From contig JAFXMZ010000021.1 in NCBI GenBank assembly GCA_017529925.1, positions 1 to 58,741 on the forward strand: a stretch of 58,741 nt of DNA. Direction: 5' to 3'. The translations under genes were made by a program, and so were the position numbers. Position 1 is the stretch's first letter; each line of letters starts with the position of its first letter. Source of the stretch: Clostridiales bacterium (GTDB taxonomy: Bacteria; Bacillota; Clostridia; Saccharofermentanales; Saccharofermentanaceae). Under the pieces are notes generated by a model. The model worked only from the letters and a program-made list of their open reading frames with translations, did no database searches and was not told the DNA's origin. Positions 7,281-17,346 of this stretch are shown one piece after another.

Positions 7281-9563
7281 ATGAGATCTGCAAAAGACGG
7301 ACAGATGCGCAATTCATCGCCTGTGGCGCCGGAAGACAGCGCCCTGGCGGACGAGCTTCGTGCTACACTGACCGGAAAGCCGATAAGATCAGGATTCAAC
7401 AGGAGACTGTCCCACGAGATATTCAATTTTATCGCTGACCTAGCGAAAATAGTGCTTGTCTTTATCCTGTGTGCATGTTTCCTTCTCGGAGGATTCCTGT
7501 CGGGAATGCTCCTCGGTTATATATCATCGGCAAAGCCCCTTTCGATCGCGGATCTTACGAATACTGAAGAAGTCCAGACTTCGTTTGTTTACGATTCGGA
7601 AGGCAATGTCATCGCCAAGCTCACCGGAAACGAGAATGTCGACAGGATCTATGTATCCATATCAGACGTAAAGAATACATATATCGATGAAGCGATAACG
7701 AGTATCGAGGATGAGAGATTCTATGAGCACTCGGGTATCGACATAAGGAGAATAGGAAGTGCGGTACTGTCGGCGGTCGCCAACGGAGGTACCGCGACAT
7801 ACGGCGGTTCGACCATAACGCAGCAGACAGTCAAGCTCATAACGGGAGACGATGAACACAGCACGTCGCGTAAGGTCCAGGAGTGGTTCTCCGCGATGTC
7901 GCTCGAGCAGGATCTTTCAAAAGATGAGATCATGGAGCTCTATATCAACCTGGCGCCCATGGGCAATAACTACGTCGGCATACAGGCTGCGGCACAGAAT
8001 TATTTCGGCAAGAATGCCGCAGAGCTGAATCTCACTGAGTGCGCATTTCTCGCAGGACTTCCCAAGAGCCCTTCATACTACAATCCGAGGAGGGAATCCG
8101 GAAGGAGGAATGCCCTTCGAAGGATGAGGATCGTGCTTTCAAAGATGCATGAACTCGGAAAGATAACTGACGAGGAATATGAAGAGGCTCTCAATACGGA
8201 GCTCGTCTTCAAGACACGTGAGGCAAGGAGCTCCAATGATATCAATTCATACTTTGCAGAGTATGCTATCAAGGAAGCAGTCAATGACCTTGCGGAGGCG
8301 AGGGGCATCTCCAAGGCTCTCGCGACCACGATAATCTACAACAGGGGATATCATATCTATACCACCCTCGAGCCGGACGTCCAGGCTGTCGTCGACGAGG
8401 CATTCATGAACAGGGATCTTTTCCAGACGGATCCTTCGGCCCTTGCGGATCTTCCTGAGAAGCCCCAGGCCGGAATGGTGGTAATGAACGTAAAGACAGG
8501 TGCCATCGCGGCAATGCAGGGCGGCTACGGAACGAAGACCGTTAATCTCGGCTTGAACCGTGCAACTGATGCTTACAGATCGCCGGGTTCGTCGATCAAG
8601 CCGATCCTTGACTATGCCCCTGCACTCGACCTTCAGATAATAACCCCGTCAATGATCTATACGGACCAGGAAAGCCACCTCGATCCTTCCAATGAAGGAA
8701 AGGTATGGCCTCTCAATGCCGACAGGTCATATGCCGGCCCGATGACGATCAGGAGAGCCATAACCCAGTCGAAAAATACGATCGCCGTCCAGGTTTGGAA
8801 TGACGTCGGAGGAGACACAGCACTCTGGTACCTTTCGAGGGAAGGAATAGACAGGCTCGAGGAAGGCTCATATCCCGCCCAGGCGATCGGAGCCCTGACG
8901 ACAGGTGTATCTCCCCTTGAGATGTGCGGTGCCTATAATACTCTCGCCGCATCGGGAACATATACGGAACCTCATGCATATACGGAAGTAAGGGATAATG
9001 ACGGCAATGTCGTCCTGACATGCCATCCCAAGTCATATAAGGTATTTACAGACGAGACTTCATTCCTCATAAGCGATATGCTCGAGGATGTTATAACTGA
9101 CGGTACCGCATCCGGACATGCCGCGATCGTTACGAACAACAACGGCGAATATATCGGTACGGCCGGCAAGACAGGTACGACAGACGATAACCTCGATAAG
9201 TGGTTCTGCGGTTATACGCCTTATTACTCTGCAGCTGTCTGGTACGGATACGACAACAGACTGAGACAGACGGTCATCCCTTCGGGAGACAGGAATAATG
9301 CAATTAGGATCTGGTATTACGTCATGAGCAGGATCCACGGTGACTGCCCGAGCGTCGGATTCCCGAAGCCCGATACGATCATCCAGGTTCAGGTGTGCTC
9401 ATCAGGTTATTATGCGAACGAATGGTGCGTGCAGGAGGGAACGGTATATACCGATTACTTCATCGCAGGATCCTATCTGACGCCGACTTCGGATAAGCCG
9501 TGCCCGATCCACAAGGGACCGGAGCCTGAGGCGAATGCCGAAGATCAGGAGGCACCACAGTGA
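7281..9563 (+). CDS. Class A penicillin-binding protein (GT51 transglycosylase plus transpeptidase)
   Basis: This bifunctional enzyme polymerises lipid II glycan strands and cross-links them outside the membrane. The 760-residue product has a cytoplasmic N-terminus, a membrane segment at about residues 56-80, and the GT51 domain with catalytic Glu143 in EDERFYEHSGID followed by YGGSTITQQ. The transpeptidase domain has SSIK (Ser437, Lys440), the SKN motif in TQSKNTIAVQ, and GKTGTTDD (Lys630). Its short acidic tail overlaps the next gene by 4 bp. The start follows a GGAAGGAG ribosome site. Confidence 0.95.
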   Translation: MRSAKDGQMRNSSPVAPEDSALADELRATLTGKPIRSGFNRRLSHEIFNFIADLAKIVLVFILCACFLLGGFLSGMLLGYISSAKPLSIADLTNTEEVQTSFVYDSEGNVIAKLTGNENVDRIYVSISDVKNTYIDEAITSIEDERFYEHSGIDIRRIGSAVLSAVANGGTATYGGSTITQQTVKLITGDDEHSTSRKVQEWFSAMSLEQDLSKDEIMELYINLAPMGNNYVGIQAAAQNYFGKNAAELNLTECAFLAGLPKSPSYYNPRRESGRRNALRRMRIVLSKMHELGKITDEEYEEALNTELVFKTREARSSNDINSYFAEYAIKEAVNDLAEARGISKALATTIIYNRGYHIYTTLEPDVQAVVDEAFMNRDLFQTDPSALADLPEKPQAGMVVMNVKTGAIAAMQGGYGTKTVNLGLNRATDAYRSPGSSIKPILDYAPALDLQIITPSMIYTDQESHLDPSNEGKVWPLNADRSYAGPMTIRRAITQSKNTIAVQVWNDVGGDTALWYLSREGIDRLEEGSYPAQAIGALTTGVSPLEMCGAYNTLAASGTYTEPHAYTEVRDNDGNVVLTCHPKSYKVFTDETSFLISDMLEDVITDGTASGHAAIVTNNNGEYIGTAGKTGTTDDNLDKWFCGYTPYYSAAVWYGYDNRLRQTVIPSGDRNNAIRIWYYVMSRIHGDCPSVGFPKPDTIIQVQVCSSGYYANEWCVQEGTVYTDYFIAGSYLTPTSDKPCPIHKGPEPEANAEDQEAPQ

Positions 9564-10927
9564 CCGGCGGGGGGAACGGAAAGGGACTGAAGGTGCGGAC
9601 GGCTGAACGGCTCGATCCTGAGAGGACCGCATTTCTCATCATCCTCATCACATCGATAATAAAGATGTTCTTTGCGCTGAAGGGCATCTTCTGCATAACC
9701 GATCACGATATCCAGCTGATCGACATAAACACGATGAAGCTCGGTGATACCGGACATCCCGGCTATATAAACTATCTTATCGAGCACATGGCATTTCCGC
9801 CGATCATAAAGGAATTCACGAGCTATCCGCCCCAGTTCTACCATCCGCCGGTCTTCTATATCATCGGTGCGGTGATAAAGTCGATCGCATGCGCTCTCGG
9901 CGCGTCCGACATGATCGCCTATGAGATCATCCAGCAGTTCAATATGCTCTTCTCGTGCCTGTGCGTCATCGTCTGCCATAAGATCATACGCAGGATCGGT
10001 ATCGGCGGCTGGACGGGAACGGCACTCATCACGTTCATCGCCTGCAACCCGATATTCCTGATAATCGGAGCTGAGCTCAACAACGACTGCCTCATGACTC
10101 TCTTCTGTCTTCTGGCGATCCACTTTACGTTATGCTGGCATGAGTCACGGAGCACAAAGGATATATTGCTTGCAGCCCTGACACTTGCGCTCGGAATGCT
10201 CACCAAGACTTCCGCAGTACTCATCGCCCCCGCGATGGGTCTTGTCTTCCTGTACGATCTGGTAAATGACATCAGGCAGAAGAAACTCGGGGAAAAGAAG
10301 ACAATCTCCCAGTTCATTCTGTTTGGTATAGTCAGCATCCCTCTCGGATTGTCCTGGGTCTTAAGGAATCTCATAGTCTATAAGGTTCCGTTCTCATATG
10401 TGCCGAGGCTTCCGGGCGGAACATGGCAGTATACGGGTGACATCCCGCTCGTTTCGAGGCTCCTTGTCCCTTCGATAAGACAGTTTACGACATGTTCGAC
10501 CGACCTCTCTGACACGGCGCACTTCAATAATATCTTCGGACAGTCAATGCAGTCGATGCTTTTCGATGAGGGGATACTCTATGAGCCTGATCCCGTGACT
10601 CCGATAGTGATGATGTGGCTGATGACGGCACTCGTGATCCTTATGGCTGTATTGTTCGTATGCTTCCTTTTCTCATCGAAAGAGGCACTGCACCTGAGGC
10701 TCATGCTCGGAGGCGCTGTCATCGTTCCGGTGATCTCTTTTATAGTATTTTATTTACAATACCCTTATATATGTACGGTCCATGTCAGGTATATCGTGAC
10801 GTCGGTCGTATGTCTTGCTGTCGGTGCAGCTGCTTTTGTCAGACATCGCGAAAAGTGCTCAAAGATCTTTGTTTTGCTCTGTTTTGCGGCTTCTTTCGCC
10901 GCAACTTTCGACTATATTCTTTATTGA
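9560..10927 (+). CDS. GT-C fold polytopic glycosyltransferase (PMT/ArnT-like, GT39/GT83 type)
   Basis: The 455-residue product starts with GTG overlapping the PBP stop (GTGA). It has about ten membrane helices and a first extracytoplasmic loop containing ITDHDIQLID and TSYPPQFYHPPVFY, the acidic-plus-aromatic loop expected of GT-C enzymes. ELNNDCLMTLFCLLAIHFTL and LALGMLTKTSAVL match the family of lipid-phosphate-sugar-dependent glycosyltransferases. These use polyprenyl-phosphate sugars as donors on the outer membrane face. Coupling to the PBP gene suggests a role in cell-wall biogenesis. The acceptor is unknown. Confidence 0.75.
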   Translation: MTGGGNGKGLKVRTAERLDPERTAFLIILITSIIKMFFALKGIFCITDHDIQLIDINTMKLGDTGHPGYINYLIEHMAFPPIIKEFTSYPPQFYHPPVFYIIGAVIKSIACALGASDMIAYEIIQQFNMLFSCLCVIVCHKIIRRIGIGGWTGTALITFIACNPIFLIIGAELNNDCLMTLFCLLAIHFTLCWHESRSTKDILLAALTLALGMLTKTSAVLIAPAMGLVFLYDLVNDIRQKKLGEKKTISQFILFGIVSIPLGLSWVLRNLIVYKVPFSYVPRLPGGTWQYTGDIPLVSRLLVPSIRQFTTCSTDLSDTAHFNNIFGQSMQSMLFDEGILYEPDPVTPIVMMWLMTALVILMAVLFVCFLFSSKEALHLRLMLGGAVIVPVISFIVFYLQYPYICTVHVRYIVTSVVCLAVGAAAFVRHREKCSKIFVLLCFAASFAATFDYILY

Positions 10928-10992
10928 GATAAAGCCGTGGGCAAAAAGCATGAATTTTTTCGTATCTTTTTTAGAATGATTCAAAATTAGGC

Positions 10993-11021
10993 TTGTAATA
11001 TGATTTTCATTTTGCTATATT
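10993..11021 (+). promoter_or_regulatory. pflB promoter
   Basis: TTGTAA (10993-10998), a 17 bp spacer and TATATT (11016-11021) in an AT-rich stretch, 40 bp upstream of pflB. Confidence 0.6.
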
Positions 11022-11060
11022 ATCTGTACCGATAAAGTCTTATTAATCAGAAAGGAAATA

Positions 11061-13319
11061 ATGCATATGAAAGATTATGAGCAGTGGGGCTCCTTTGCGG
11101 GCCGTCTTTGGAAAGAAGAAGTAAATGTTCGCGATTTCATCCAGAACAATTACACCGAGTACGAAGGCAACGAGGACTTCCTTGAAGGAACAACGGAAGC
11201 AACCGACAAGATCTGGGGAAGACTCCAGGAACTCTTTAAGGAGGCAAGAGCTAAGGGCGGCATCCTCGATATGGATACCGATATCGTTTCTACGATCACG
11301 TCCCATGCTCCCGGATATCTCTGCGAGGAGGACAAGACACTTGAGAAGATCGTAGGTCTTCAGACAGACAAGCCTCTCAAGAGAGCTTTCATGCCTTTCG
11401 GCGGTATCAGGATGGCTGAGCAGTCCTGCGAGACATACGGATATACTCCTTCCAAGGAGCTCCATAAGATCTTCACGGAGTATCACACAACACACTCTGA
11501 TGCTGTATTCTCCGTATACACACCGGAGATCAAGGCTGCACGTCACTCCCACATCCTTACGGGTCTTCCTGATACATACGGAAGAGGACGTATCGTAGGT
11601 GACTACAGAAGAGTTGCTCTCTACGGAATCGATTTCCTCATCGAGAAGAAGCAGGAGGATCTTGCTAACTGCGGTGACGGAACGATGCTCGACGAAGTAA
11701 TCCGTCAGAGAGAAGAGCTCGCTATGCAGATCAAGGCTCTGAAGCAGATGAAGGTCATGGCCGCTTCCTATGGTTATGATATCTCCGCTCCTGCACAGAA
11801 TGCTAAGGAAGCAGTACAGTGGCTCTACTTCGGATATCTCGCAGCTATCAAGACACAGAACGGTGCAGCAATGTCCGTAGGCCGTGTCTCCACATTCCTC
11901 GACATCTATATCGAGAGAGACCTCAAGGCAGGTTCCCTCACAGAGAAGGAAGCTCAGGAGCTCATCGACCATTTCGTAATGAAGCTCCGTATGGTCAAGT
12001 TCGCAAGGATCCCTTCCTACAACGAACTCTTCTCCGGTGACCCTGTATGGGCTACACTCGAGGTCGGCGGCTTAGGATCCGACGGACGTTCCATGGTTAC
12101 AAAGAACGACTACCGTTTCCTCCATACACTCGAGAATATGGGTCCTGCACCTGAGCCTAACCTCACGATTCTCTACAGCAAGAGACTTCCTTCCAACTTC
12201 AGGAAGTATGCTGCTCATATCTCCATCCTCACTTCTTCCGTTCAGTACGAGAATGATGATGTAATGAGACCCGTATGGGGCGACGACTACTCCATCTGCT
12301 GCTGCGTATCCGCTACACAGACAGGTAAGGAGATGCAGTTCTTCGGCGCACGTGCAAACCTCGCTAAGTGCCTCCTCTACGCTATCAACGGTGGTGTTGA
12401 CGAGCTCGAGAAGACACAGGTTGCTCCTGCTTATGCTCCTATCACATCCGAGTATCTCGATTATGATGAGGTCATCAAGAAGTATGACGTAATGCTCGAC
12501 TGGCTCGTAGGTCTTTATGTCAACTGCCTCAACCTCATCCACTATATGCACGACAAGTATTACTATGAAGCAGCAGAGCTCGCTCTGATCGATACTAATG
12601 TACGTCGTACATTTGCTACAGGTATCGCAGGATTCTCACATGTTATCGATTCACTCTCCGCTATCAAGTATGCGAAGGTTAAGACGATCCGTGATGAGAA
12701 CGGCCTCGTTGTAGACTACGAGACAGAGGGCGATTTCCCGAGATACGGTAATGATGATGACAGGGCTGACGAGATCGGCGTATGGCTCCTCGACACATTC
12801 ATCAAGAAGGTCAAGAAGCATCACACATACAGAGGCGCAGAGCCTACGACTTCTATCCTTACGATCACATCCAATGTCGTATATGGTAAGAAGACAGGTT
12901 CCACACCTAACGGCAGAAAGGCCGGCGAGCCTCTCTCTCCCGGAGCTAACCCTGCATACGGCGCAGAGAAGAACGGACTCATTGCTTCCCTCAACTCCGT
13001 TGCTAAGATCCCTTATGTATGGGCTCTCGACGGTATCTCCAATACACAGACGATCAACCCCAGTGCTATCGGACATTCCGAGGAGGAGCAGGTTGAGAAT
13101 CTCGTTTCCGTAATGGACGGATACTTCTCCAAGGGTGCACATCACCTGAACGTTAACGTATTCGGTACAGAGAAGCTCGTTGATGCTATGGAGCATCCTG
13201 AGAAGGAAGAGTATGCTAACTTCACGATCCGTGTATCCGGATATGCAGTTAAGTTCATCGACCTTACGAAGGAGCAGCAGCTCGACGTTATCGCGAGAAC
13301 CTGCCACGACAGAATGTAA
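11061..13319 (+). CDS. pflB: Pyruvate formate-lyase (formate C-acetyltransferase)
   Basis: This glycyl-radical enzyme splits pyruvate and CoA into acetyl-CoA and formate under anaerobic conditions. The 752-residue product has the catalytic cysteine pair in [20 protein letters not shown] (Cys414/Cys415 of a triplet 413-415) and the radical-carrying Gly727 in [12 protein letters not shown] near the C-terminus. Codon use is narrow (many CTC, CGT, GTA codons), as in highly expressed genes. That bias explains the many long antisense ORFs here, which are not genes. ATG 11061 and ATG 11067 are both possible; AAAGGA lies 4 bp before the first. Its activase is encoded at 20047. Confidence 0.97.
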   Translation: MHMKDYEQWGSFAGRLWKEEVNVRDFIQNNYTEYEGNEDFLEGTTEATDKIWGRLQELFKEARAKGGILDMDTDIVSTITSHAPGYLCEEDKTLEKIVGLQTDKPLKRAFMPFGGIRMAEQSCETYGYTPSKELHKIFTEYHTTHSDAVFSVYTPEIKAARHSHILTGLPDTYGRGRIVGDYRRVALYGIDFLIEKKQEDLANCGDGTMLDEVIRQREELAMQIKALKQMKVMAASYGYDISAPAQNAKEAVQWLYFGYLAAIKTQNGAAMSVGRVSTFLDIYIERDLKAGSLTEKEAQELIDHFVMKLRMVKFARIPSYNELFSGDPVWATLEVGGLGSDGRSMVTKNDYRFLHTLENMGPAPEPNLTILYSKRLPSNFRKYAAHISILTSSVQYENDDVMRPVWGDDYSICCCVSATQTGKEMQFFGARANLAKCLLYAINGGVDELEKTQVAPAYAPITSEYLDYDEVIKKYDVMLDWLVGLYVNCLNLIHYMHDKYYYEAAELALIDTNVRRTFATGIAGFSHVIDSLSAIKYAKVKTIRDENGLVVDYETEGDFPRYGNDDDRADEIGVWLLDTFIKKVKKHHTYRGAEPTTSILTITSNVVYGKKTGSTPNGRKAGEPLSPGANPAYGAEKNGLIASLNSVAKIPYVWALDGISNTQTINPSAIGHSEEEQVENLVSVMDGYFSKGAHHLNVNVFGTEKLVDAMEHPEKEEYANFTIRVSGYAVKFIDLTKEQQLDVIARTCHDRM

Positions 13320-13348
13320 TTTCCTTTAATAGGACTTTATATCAGGAT

Positions 13349-13391
13349 GGGGCCGTTTCCCAGAAGGGGGGACGGCTCCGTCCTTTATTTT
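13349..13391 (+). terminator. pflB terminator
   Basis: A 13 bp stem with G-T pairs (GGGGCCGTTTCCC against GGGGGACGGCTCC) and a short loop is followed by TCCTTTATTTT, directly after pflB. Confidence 0.75.
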
Positions 13392-13406
13392 GCCTTCAGA
13401 TTAATA

Positions 13407-13412
13407 TATACT
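13407..13412 (+). promoter_or_regulatory. -10 element placing the transcription start at the ATP-grasp start codon
   Basis: TATACT ends 6 bp before ATG 13419, and TTTATT lies 17 bp further upstream (13384-13389). A transcript from here would begin at or next to the start codon. No ribosome site precedes the ATG. Confidence 0.4.
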
Positions 13413-13418
13413 TGACTG

Positions 13419-14564
13419 ATGAAAAAGCTTGCGATAATCGGTGCTTCCTATCTTCAGCTTCCGCTCATACTGAAGGCAAAGGATCTCGGACTCGAGACTC
13501 ATGTCTTTGCATGGGCGGCAGGTGATGTCGGAGAGGAAGCGGCCGATCATTTTTATCCCATAAGCATCACAGAGAAAGACCTTATACTCGAGGAATGCAG
13601 AAAGATCGGCATATCGGGCATCTGCAGTATCGCTTCGGACCTGGCGGTCCTGACGGTCAATTATGTCGCCGAGAATATGGGACTTACCGGCAACGGAATA
13701 GACAGTTCCCTCGTATCAGTCAATAAGCATGATATGAAGCTGATGTTCATGTCTTACGATGTTCCGTGCGCAAAAGGCGTATGTGTTTCCGAAGGTGAGA
13801 AGCCTGATCTTACCGGTATGGATTATCCGCTGATAGTAAAACCTACGGACAGATCCGGAAGCCGCGGGATCACCAGGATAGACACAAAGAAAGATGACAT
13901 TAAAGGTGCCATAGCCCGTGCGTGCAGTCAGAGCTTTGAGAAGAAAGCAATGATCGAGGAATTTATTCCCGGAGACGAATACAGCGTCGAATGTATATCA
14001 TTTGAAGGTGAGCATACGCTCCTGGCCGTAACGCAAAAGTATACTACCGGCAGTCCGAACTATATCGAGACTGGACATCTTCAGCCTGCGGGCGTTGACG
14101 GACCTCTGAAAGACAGGATAAAAGATATCGTTTTCGCCGGGCTGGACAGCCTCGGGATAATGTATGGCGCATCACATGCCGAGATCAAGATCAGCGGCAG
14201 TGACTTAAAGGTCATAGAGATCGGCGCCAGGATGGGCGGCGACATGATTGGCAGCACGCTCGTCAGGCTTTCGACGGGATATGACATGGTAAAGGCGGTG
14301 ATCGATATCGCCCTCGGCGAAAAGCCGGAGGAGTTTGATCCCGGATACAGCCGTACGGCCGCGATAAGATATCTCACTGATGAGAAGAGCATGGAGGATC
14401 TCAGGGCTATAGAACAGGATCATCCGGAGATCATATATGAAGCCGACGGGCGCTCTGCGGCGCAGGAAGACGTAATTGATAGTTCCTCCAGAAAAGGCTA
14501 TTATATTATTGTTTCTGATCAAAGAGACATCATTGAACGTTTTATGCCGGGAAGCAGGGCATAA
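13419..14564 (+). CDS. ATP-grasp domain protein (carboxylate-amine/thiol ligase type)
   Basis: The 381-residue product has the three parts of an ATP-grasp ligase. There is a Rossmann-like preATP-grasp domain (MKKLAIIGASYLQLPLILKA, about 1-100). The ATP-binding lobe contains YPLIVKPTDRSGSRGI, the P-loop-like strand and Gly-rich loop, and the EEFIPGDEYSVECIS strand. The metal-binding acidic residues lie in AEIKISGSDLKVIEIGARMGGD. Such enzymes join a carboxylate to an amine via an acyl-phosphate. The substrate is not deducible. It heads the envelope-glycan cluster, 15 bp before a GT2 gene, so modification of an amino sugar is one possibility. The ATG has no ribosome site (see the -10 at 13407). 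Confidence 0.8.
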   Translation: MKKLAIIGASYLQLPLILKAKDLGLETHVFAWAAGDVGEEAADHFYPISITEKDLILEECRKIGISGICSIASDLAVLTVNYVAENMGLTGNGIDSSLVSVNKHDMKLMFMSYDVPCAKGVCVSEGEKPDLTGMDYPLIVKPTDRSGSRGITRIDTKKDDIKGAIARACSQSFEKKAMIEEFIPGDEYSVECISFEGEHTLLAVTQKYTTGSPNYIETGHLQPAGVDGPLKDRIKDIVFAGLDSLGIMYGASHAEIKISGSDLKVIEIGARMGGDMIGSTLVRLSTGYDMVKAVIDIALGEKPEEFDPGYSRTAAIRYLTDEKSMEDLRAIEQDHPEIIYEADGRSAAQEDVIDSSSRKGYYIIVSDQRDIIERFMPGSRA

Positions 14565-14579
14565 TACAGAGGGAGCTTT

Positions 14580-15512
14580 ATGGAAATATCCGTCGTTATT
14601 CCCGTATACGGATGCAGGTCGGCGCTGGTCGAACTTCATGAGCGTCTTAAGGCTACGCTCTCATCCATTACGGAAGATTATGAGATAATACTCGTCAATG
14701 ACTGCTGCCCCCAGGATTCATGGTCAGAGATTGAGAAGATATGCGATGAAGACCCTAAAGTAGTGGGGATAGAGCTTTCCAGGAATTTCGGACAGCAGAG
14801 AGCCATCACGGCAGGCCTCGATCATGCAACGGGAGAGTATACCGTAGTCATGGATTGCGACCTTCAGGACCGTCCCGAGGAGATAAAGGCGCTGTACGCG
14901 AAGGCGAAGGAAGGCTATGATACAGTCTTTGCGAAGAGGAAAGACCGTAAGGACAGTGCATTTAAAAAGCATATCTCCAAGTGTTTTTACAGGGTATATG
15001 AGAAGCTGTCAGGGTTCAGATACGATCCTGATATCTGCAATTTCAGCATATGCACAAAACAGGTAAAAGACAGTTTCTGTGAGATGAGGGAATACCACAG
15101 GGATTATTCTACTTATCTTTGCTGGATGGGATATGACCAGGCGTTTATAGACGTAGATACCGAACCGAGGAAAGAGGGGAAGTCGTCATATAATTTCCGC
15201 AGAAAGATGAGACTTGCAGAGGATATCCTTACTTCGCAGTCCGATTCATTGCTGAGGGTGTCATCCTACATCGGCTTCATCATAACGTTTATATCATTCA
15301 TATATATCATATTCCTGATAATACAGTACTTTGTCGCAGATATCGATCCCGGATGGACAAGTGTTATCGCTACCATGTTACTGGTAGGCGGTCTGATGAT
15401 CTCTTCCATAGGGATAGCAGGTATCTATATAGGAAAGATCTTTATGCAGACCAAGAACCGTCCGCTATACATTGTGAAGTCGATCAGGAACAACAAAGAT
15501 GATCAACTTTAA
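14580..15512 (+). CDS. GT2 glycosyltransferase of the GtrB/CsbB/ArnC type (polyprenyl-phosphate sugar synthase)
   Basis: The 310-residue product has an N-terminal GT-A domain with ISVVIPVYGC, ILVNDCCPQDSW, LSRNFGQQRAITAGLDHATG and the metal-binding VVMDCDLQDRPEEI. A KEGKSSYNFRRKMRLAED amphipathic segment follows, then two C-terminal membrane helices (about 232-257 and 268-292) and a basic tail. This is the layout of enzymes that move a sugar from a nucleotide to undecaprenyl phosphate on the cytoplasmic face. It has a GAGGGAG ribosome site and overlaps the next gene by 14 bp. Confidence 0.9.
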   Translation: MEISVVIPVYGCRSALVELHERLKATLSSITEDYEIILVNDCCPQDSWSEIEKICDEDPKVVGIELSRNFGQQRAITAGLDHATGEYTVVMDCDLQDRPEEIKALYAKAKEGYDTVFAKRKDRKDSAFKKHISKCFYRVYEKLSGFRYDPDICNFSICTKQVKDSFCEMREYHRDYSTYLCWMGYDQAFIDVDTEPRKEGKSSYNFRRKMRLAEDILTSQSDSLLRVSSYIGFIITFISFIYIIFLIIQYFVADIDPGWTSVIATMLLVGGLMISSIGIAGIYIGKIFMQTKNRPLYIVKSIRNNKDDQL

Positions 15513-16641
15513 TGAACCGACATTGACGGGAAAAGAGACCGAATACATAAGGCAGGCAGTGACTCAGAACTGCATGCTCTGTGGCGACGGTCCGTTTACA
15601 AAGAAATGCAATGAGTGGCTTCGGGAGAATACAGGCGTCTCATCCGCGATGCTGACGACTTCGTGCACTCATGCACTCGAGATGGCTGCGATACTCTGCG
15701 GGATAAAAGAGGGCGATGAGGTCATCATGCCGTCCTATACATTCTGCTCGACGGCGGATGCATTTGTCCTGAGGGGAGCAAAGATCGTATTTGTCGATAT
15801 ACGCCCCGATACAATGAATATCGACGAGAAGAAGATAGAAGAAGCCGTAACGGAAAAGACAAGGGCGATCGTTCCGGTCCACTATGCGGGCGTCGGATGC
15901 GAGATGGATGAGATCATGCGCATCGCGAAAGAGCATTCGCTCTATGTTGTGGAGGATGCCGCACAGGGTATCATGGCTTCATATAAGGGCAAGGCTTTAG
16001 GCTCATTCGGCGATTACGGATGCATCAGCTTTCATGAGACAAAGAACTTTACGATGGGTGAGGGCGGAGCGATCCTCATAAGGGATGATGATAATGCCCC
16101 GGCGGCCGAGATCGTACGTGAAAAGGGTACGAACAGATCGCGTTTCTTCAGGGGCGAGATAGATAAATATACATGGGTAGATAAGGGAAGTTCATATCTT
16201 CCGAGCGAGATGAATGCCGCTTATCTGTGGGCTCAGCTCGAGACGGCGGAGAACGTCTTTAACGACCGCATGCGGAAGTGGGAACTCTACCGTGAGTGCC
16301 TGACGGATCTTTCAGAGCGTGGCGCCGTTGAGCTTCCGTTTATTCCTGAATACGTAAATCATAATGCCCACATGTTCTATATCAAGGTCAGGGATATCGA
16401 TGAGAGATCATCGCTCATTCGTTATCTTAAGGAGAACGGCGTACATGCCGTATTCCATTATGTGCCTCTCCACAGTTCGCCTGCAGGTATGAAGTTCGGC
16501 ACGATGGCGGGAGAAGACATTTATACGACAAGGGAGAGCGACCGCCTGATAAGGCTCCCGCTCCACTATAATCTCAAGGATGATGACATATTGTATGTCT
16601 GCGAGAAGGTAAAGGCTTTCTACGACGGGGGAAAGAGATAA
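15499..16641 (+). CDS. wecE: dTDP-4-amino-4,6-dideoxygalactose transaminase-like (DegT/DnrJ family)
   Basis: A PLP enzyme that aminates a 4-keto-6-deoxy nucleotide sugar. The 380-residue product closely follows enterobacterial WecE/RffA along its length: INFNEPTLTGKETEYI, CGDGPFTKKC, EGDEVIMPSYTFCSTADAFV, IVPVHYAGVGCEMD, VVEDAAQG, SFHETKNFTMGEGGA (PLP lysine at residue 182), REKGTNRSRFFRGEIDKYTW and AVFHYVPLHSSPAG. In the enterobacterial enzyme the product is dTDP-Fuc4N. The genes for the substrate (RmlA/RmlB type) are not in this window. It supplies an amino sugar to the surrounding glycosyltransferase cluster. The assignment of exact sugar is inference. Confidence 0.9.
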   Translation: MINFNEPTLTGKETEYIRQAVTQNCMLCGDGPFTKKCNEWLRENTGVSSAMLTTSCTHALEMAAILCGIKEGDEVIMPSYTFCSTADAFVLRGAKIVFVDIRPDTMNIDEKKIEEAVTEKTRAIVPVHYAGVGCEMDEIMRIAKEHSLYVVEDAAQGIMASYKGKALGSFGDYGCISFHETKNFTMGEGGAILIRDDDNAPAAEIVREKGTNRSRFFRGEIDKYTWVDKGSSYLPSEMNAAYLWAQLETAENVFNDRMRKWELYRECLTDLSERGAVELPFIPEYVNHNAHMFYIKVRDIDERSSLIRYLKENGVHAVFHYVPLHSSPAGMKFGTMAGEDIYTTRESDRLIRLPLHYNLKDDDILYVCEKVKAFYDGGKR

Positions 16642-16643
16642 GG

Positions 16644-16994
16644 ATGAAAGCGAGGTATTTCCTTTTTCTTCATCTGATACTCCTTATCTATTCGGGTGCA
16701 TCGGTCACTGCCAAGTTCGCATCCCGCGAGTCGTTCCCGGATATGATGTTCCTTATCCTCTACGGTCTTATGATATTGCTCCTCGGGATATATGCCGTCT
16801 TCTGGCAGCAGATACTTAAAAAAGTCCCGCTCGTTTTCGCATATGCAAATAAGGCTGTCACGGTGATATGGGGAATGATATGGGGCGTGATGCTTTTCGA
16901 TGAGATCGTAACTCCCCAGAAGGTCGCGGGCATCCTGACAGTCCTTTTGGGCATAGTCCTGTACTCGAAGGAGGCCTCACATGACGAAGACTGA
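16644..16994 (+). CDS. Small EamA/SMR-like four-helix membrane protein, partner 1
   Basis: The 116-residue product has four hydrophobic helices and the EamA/EmrE end motif (FDEIVTPQKVAGILTVLLGIVLYSKE). It starts 2 bp after the wecE-like stop and overlaps the next gene, of the same family, by 14 bp. Paired proteins of this size and fold next to a GT2 and an aminotransferase resemble ArnE/ArnF, which together flip undecaprenyl-phosphate aminoarabinose. I infer a lipid-linked sugar flippase subunit. Confidence 0.75.
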   Translation: MKARYFLFLHLILLIYSGASVTAKFASRESFPDMMFLILYGLMILLLGIYAVFWQQILKKVPLVFAYANKAVTVIWGMIWGVMLFDEIVTPQKVAGILTVLLGIVLYSKEASHDED

Positions 16995-17328
16995 GATCCT
17001 CTATTCGCTGATACTCATAGCCAGTGTATTCATTTCGTCAGTGTCGCAGGTGCTCCTTAAGAAGTCTGCACTCGCGCCTCATGACACGATCGTGAAAGAG
17101 TATGTAAATCCGCGTGTCATCACGGCTTATTCCATGTTCGTCCTGGCGACGGTCATGACCATTATCGCTTTTAAGGAGATACCGCTGTCGTGGGGAACGC
17201 TCCTCGATTCGACCGGATATATCTTCGTGACCGTGTTCGGACTTATCTTCTTCGGCGAGAAACTCACTCCCAAAAAGGCGCTGGCACTTGGTATAATCAT
17301 AGTCGGTATTATCGTCTATTCACTCTGA
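16981..17328 (+). CDS. Small EamA/SMR-like four-helix membrane protein, partner 2
   Basis: The 115-residue product has four helices. It has the family pattern SVSQVLLKKSAL at the end of helix 1 and GLIFFGEKLTPKKALALGII before the last helix. Its AAGGAGG ribosome site lies inside the preceding gene. It differs clearly in sequence from its neighbour, as expected for a heterodimer rather than a recent copy. The following YfhO-like gene starts 18 bp downstream. Confidence 0.75.
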   Translation: MTKTEILYSLILIASVFISSVSQVLLKKSALAPHDTIVKEYVNPRVITAYSMFVLATVMTIIAFKEIPLSWGTLLDSTGYIFVTVFGLIFFGEKLTPKKALALGIIIVGIIVYSL

Positions 17329-17346
17329 CGGGAACGGGAGAACAAA

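Noticed and set aside
12651..13307. 218-codon antisense ORF in pflB, and others at 11043-11972 and 12072-12551
   Set aside because: Produced by the strong codon bias of pflB; no ribosome sites and no conserved motifs.
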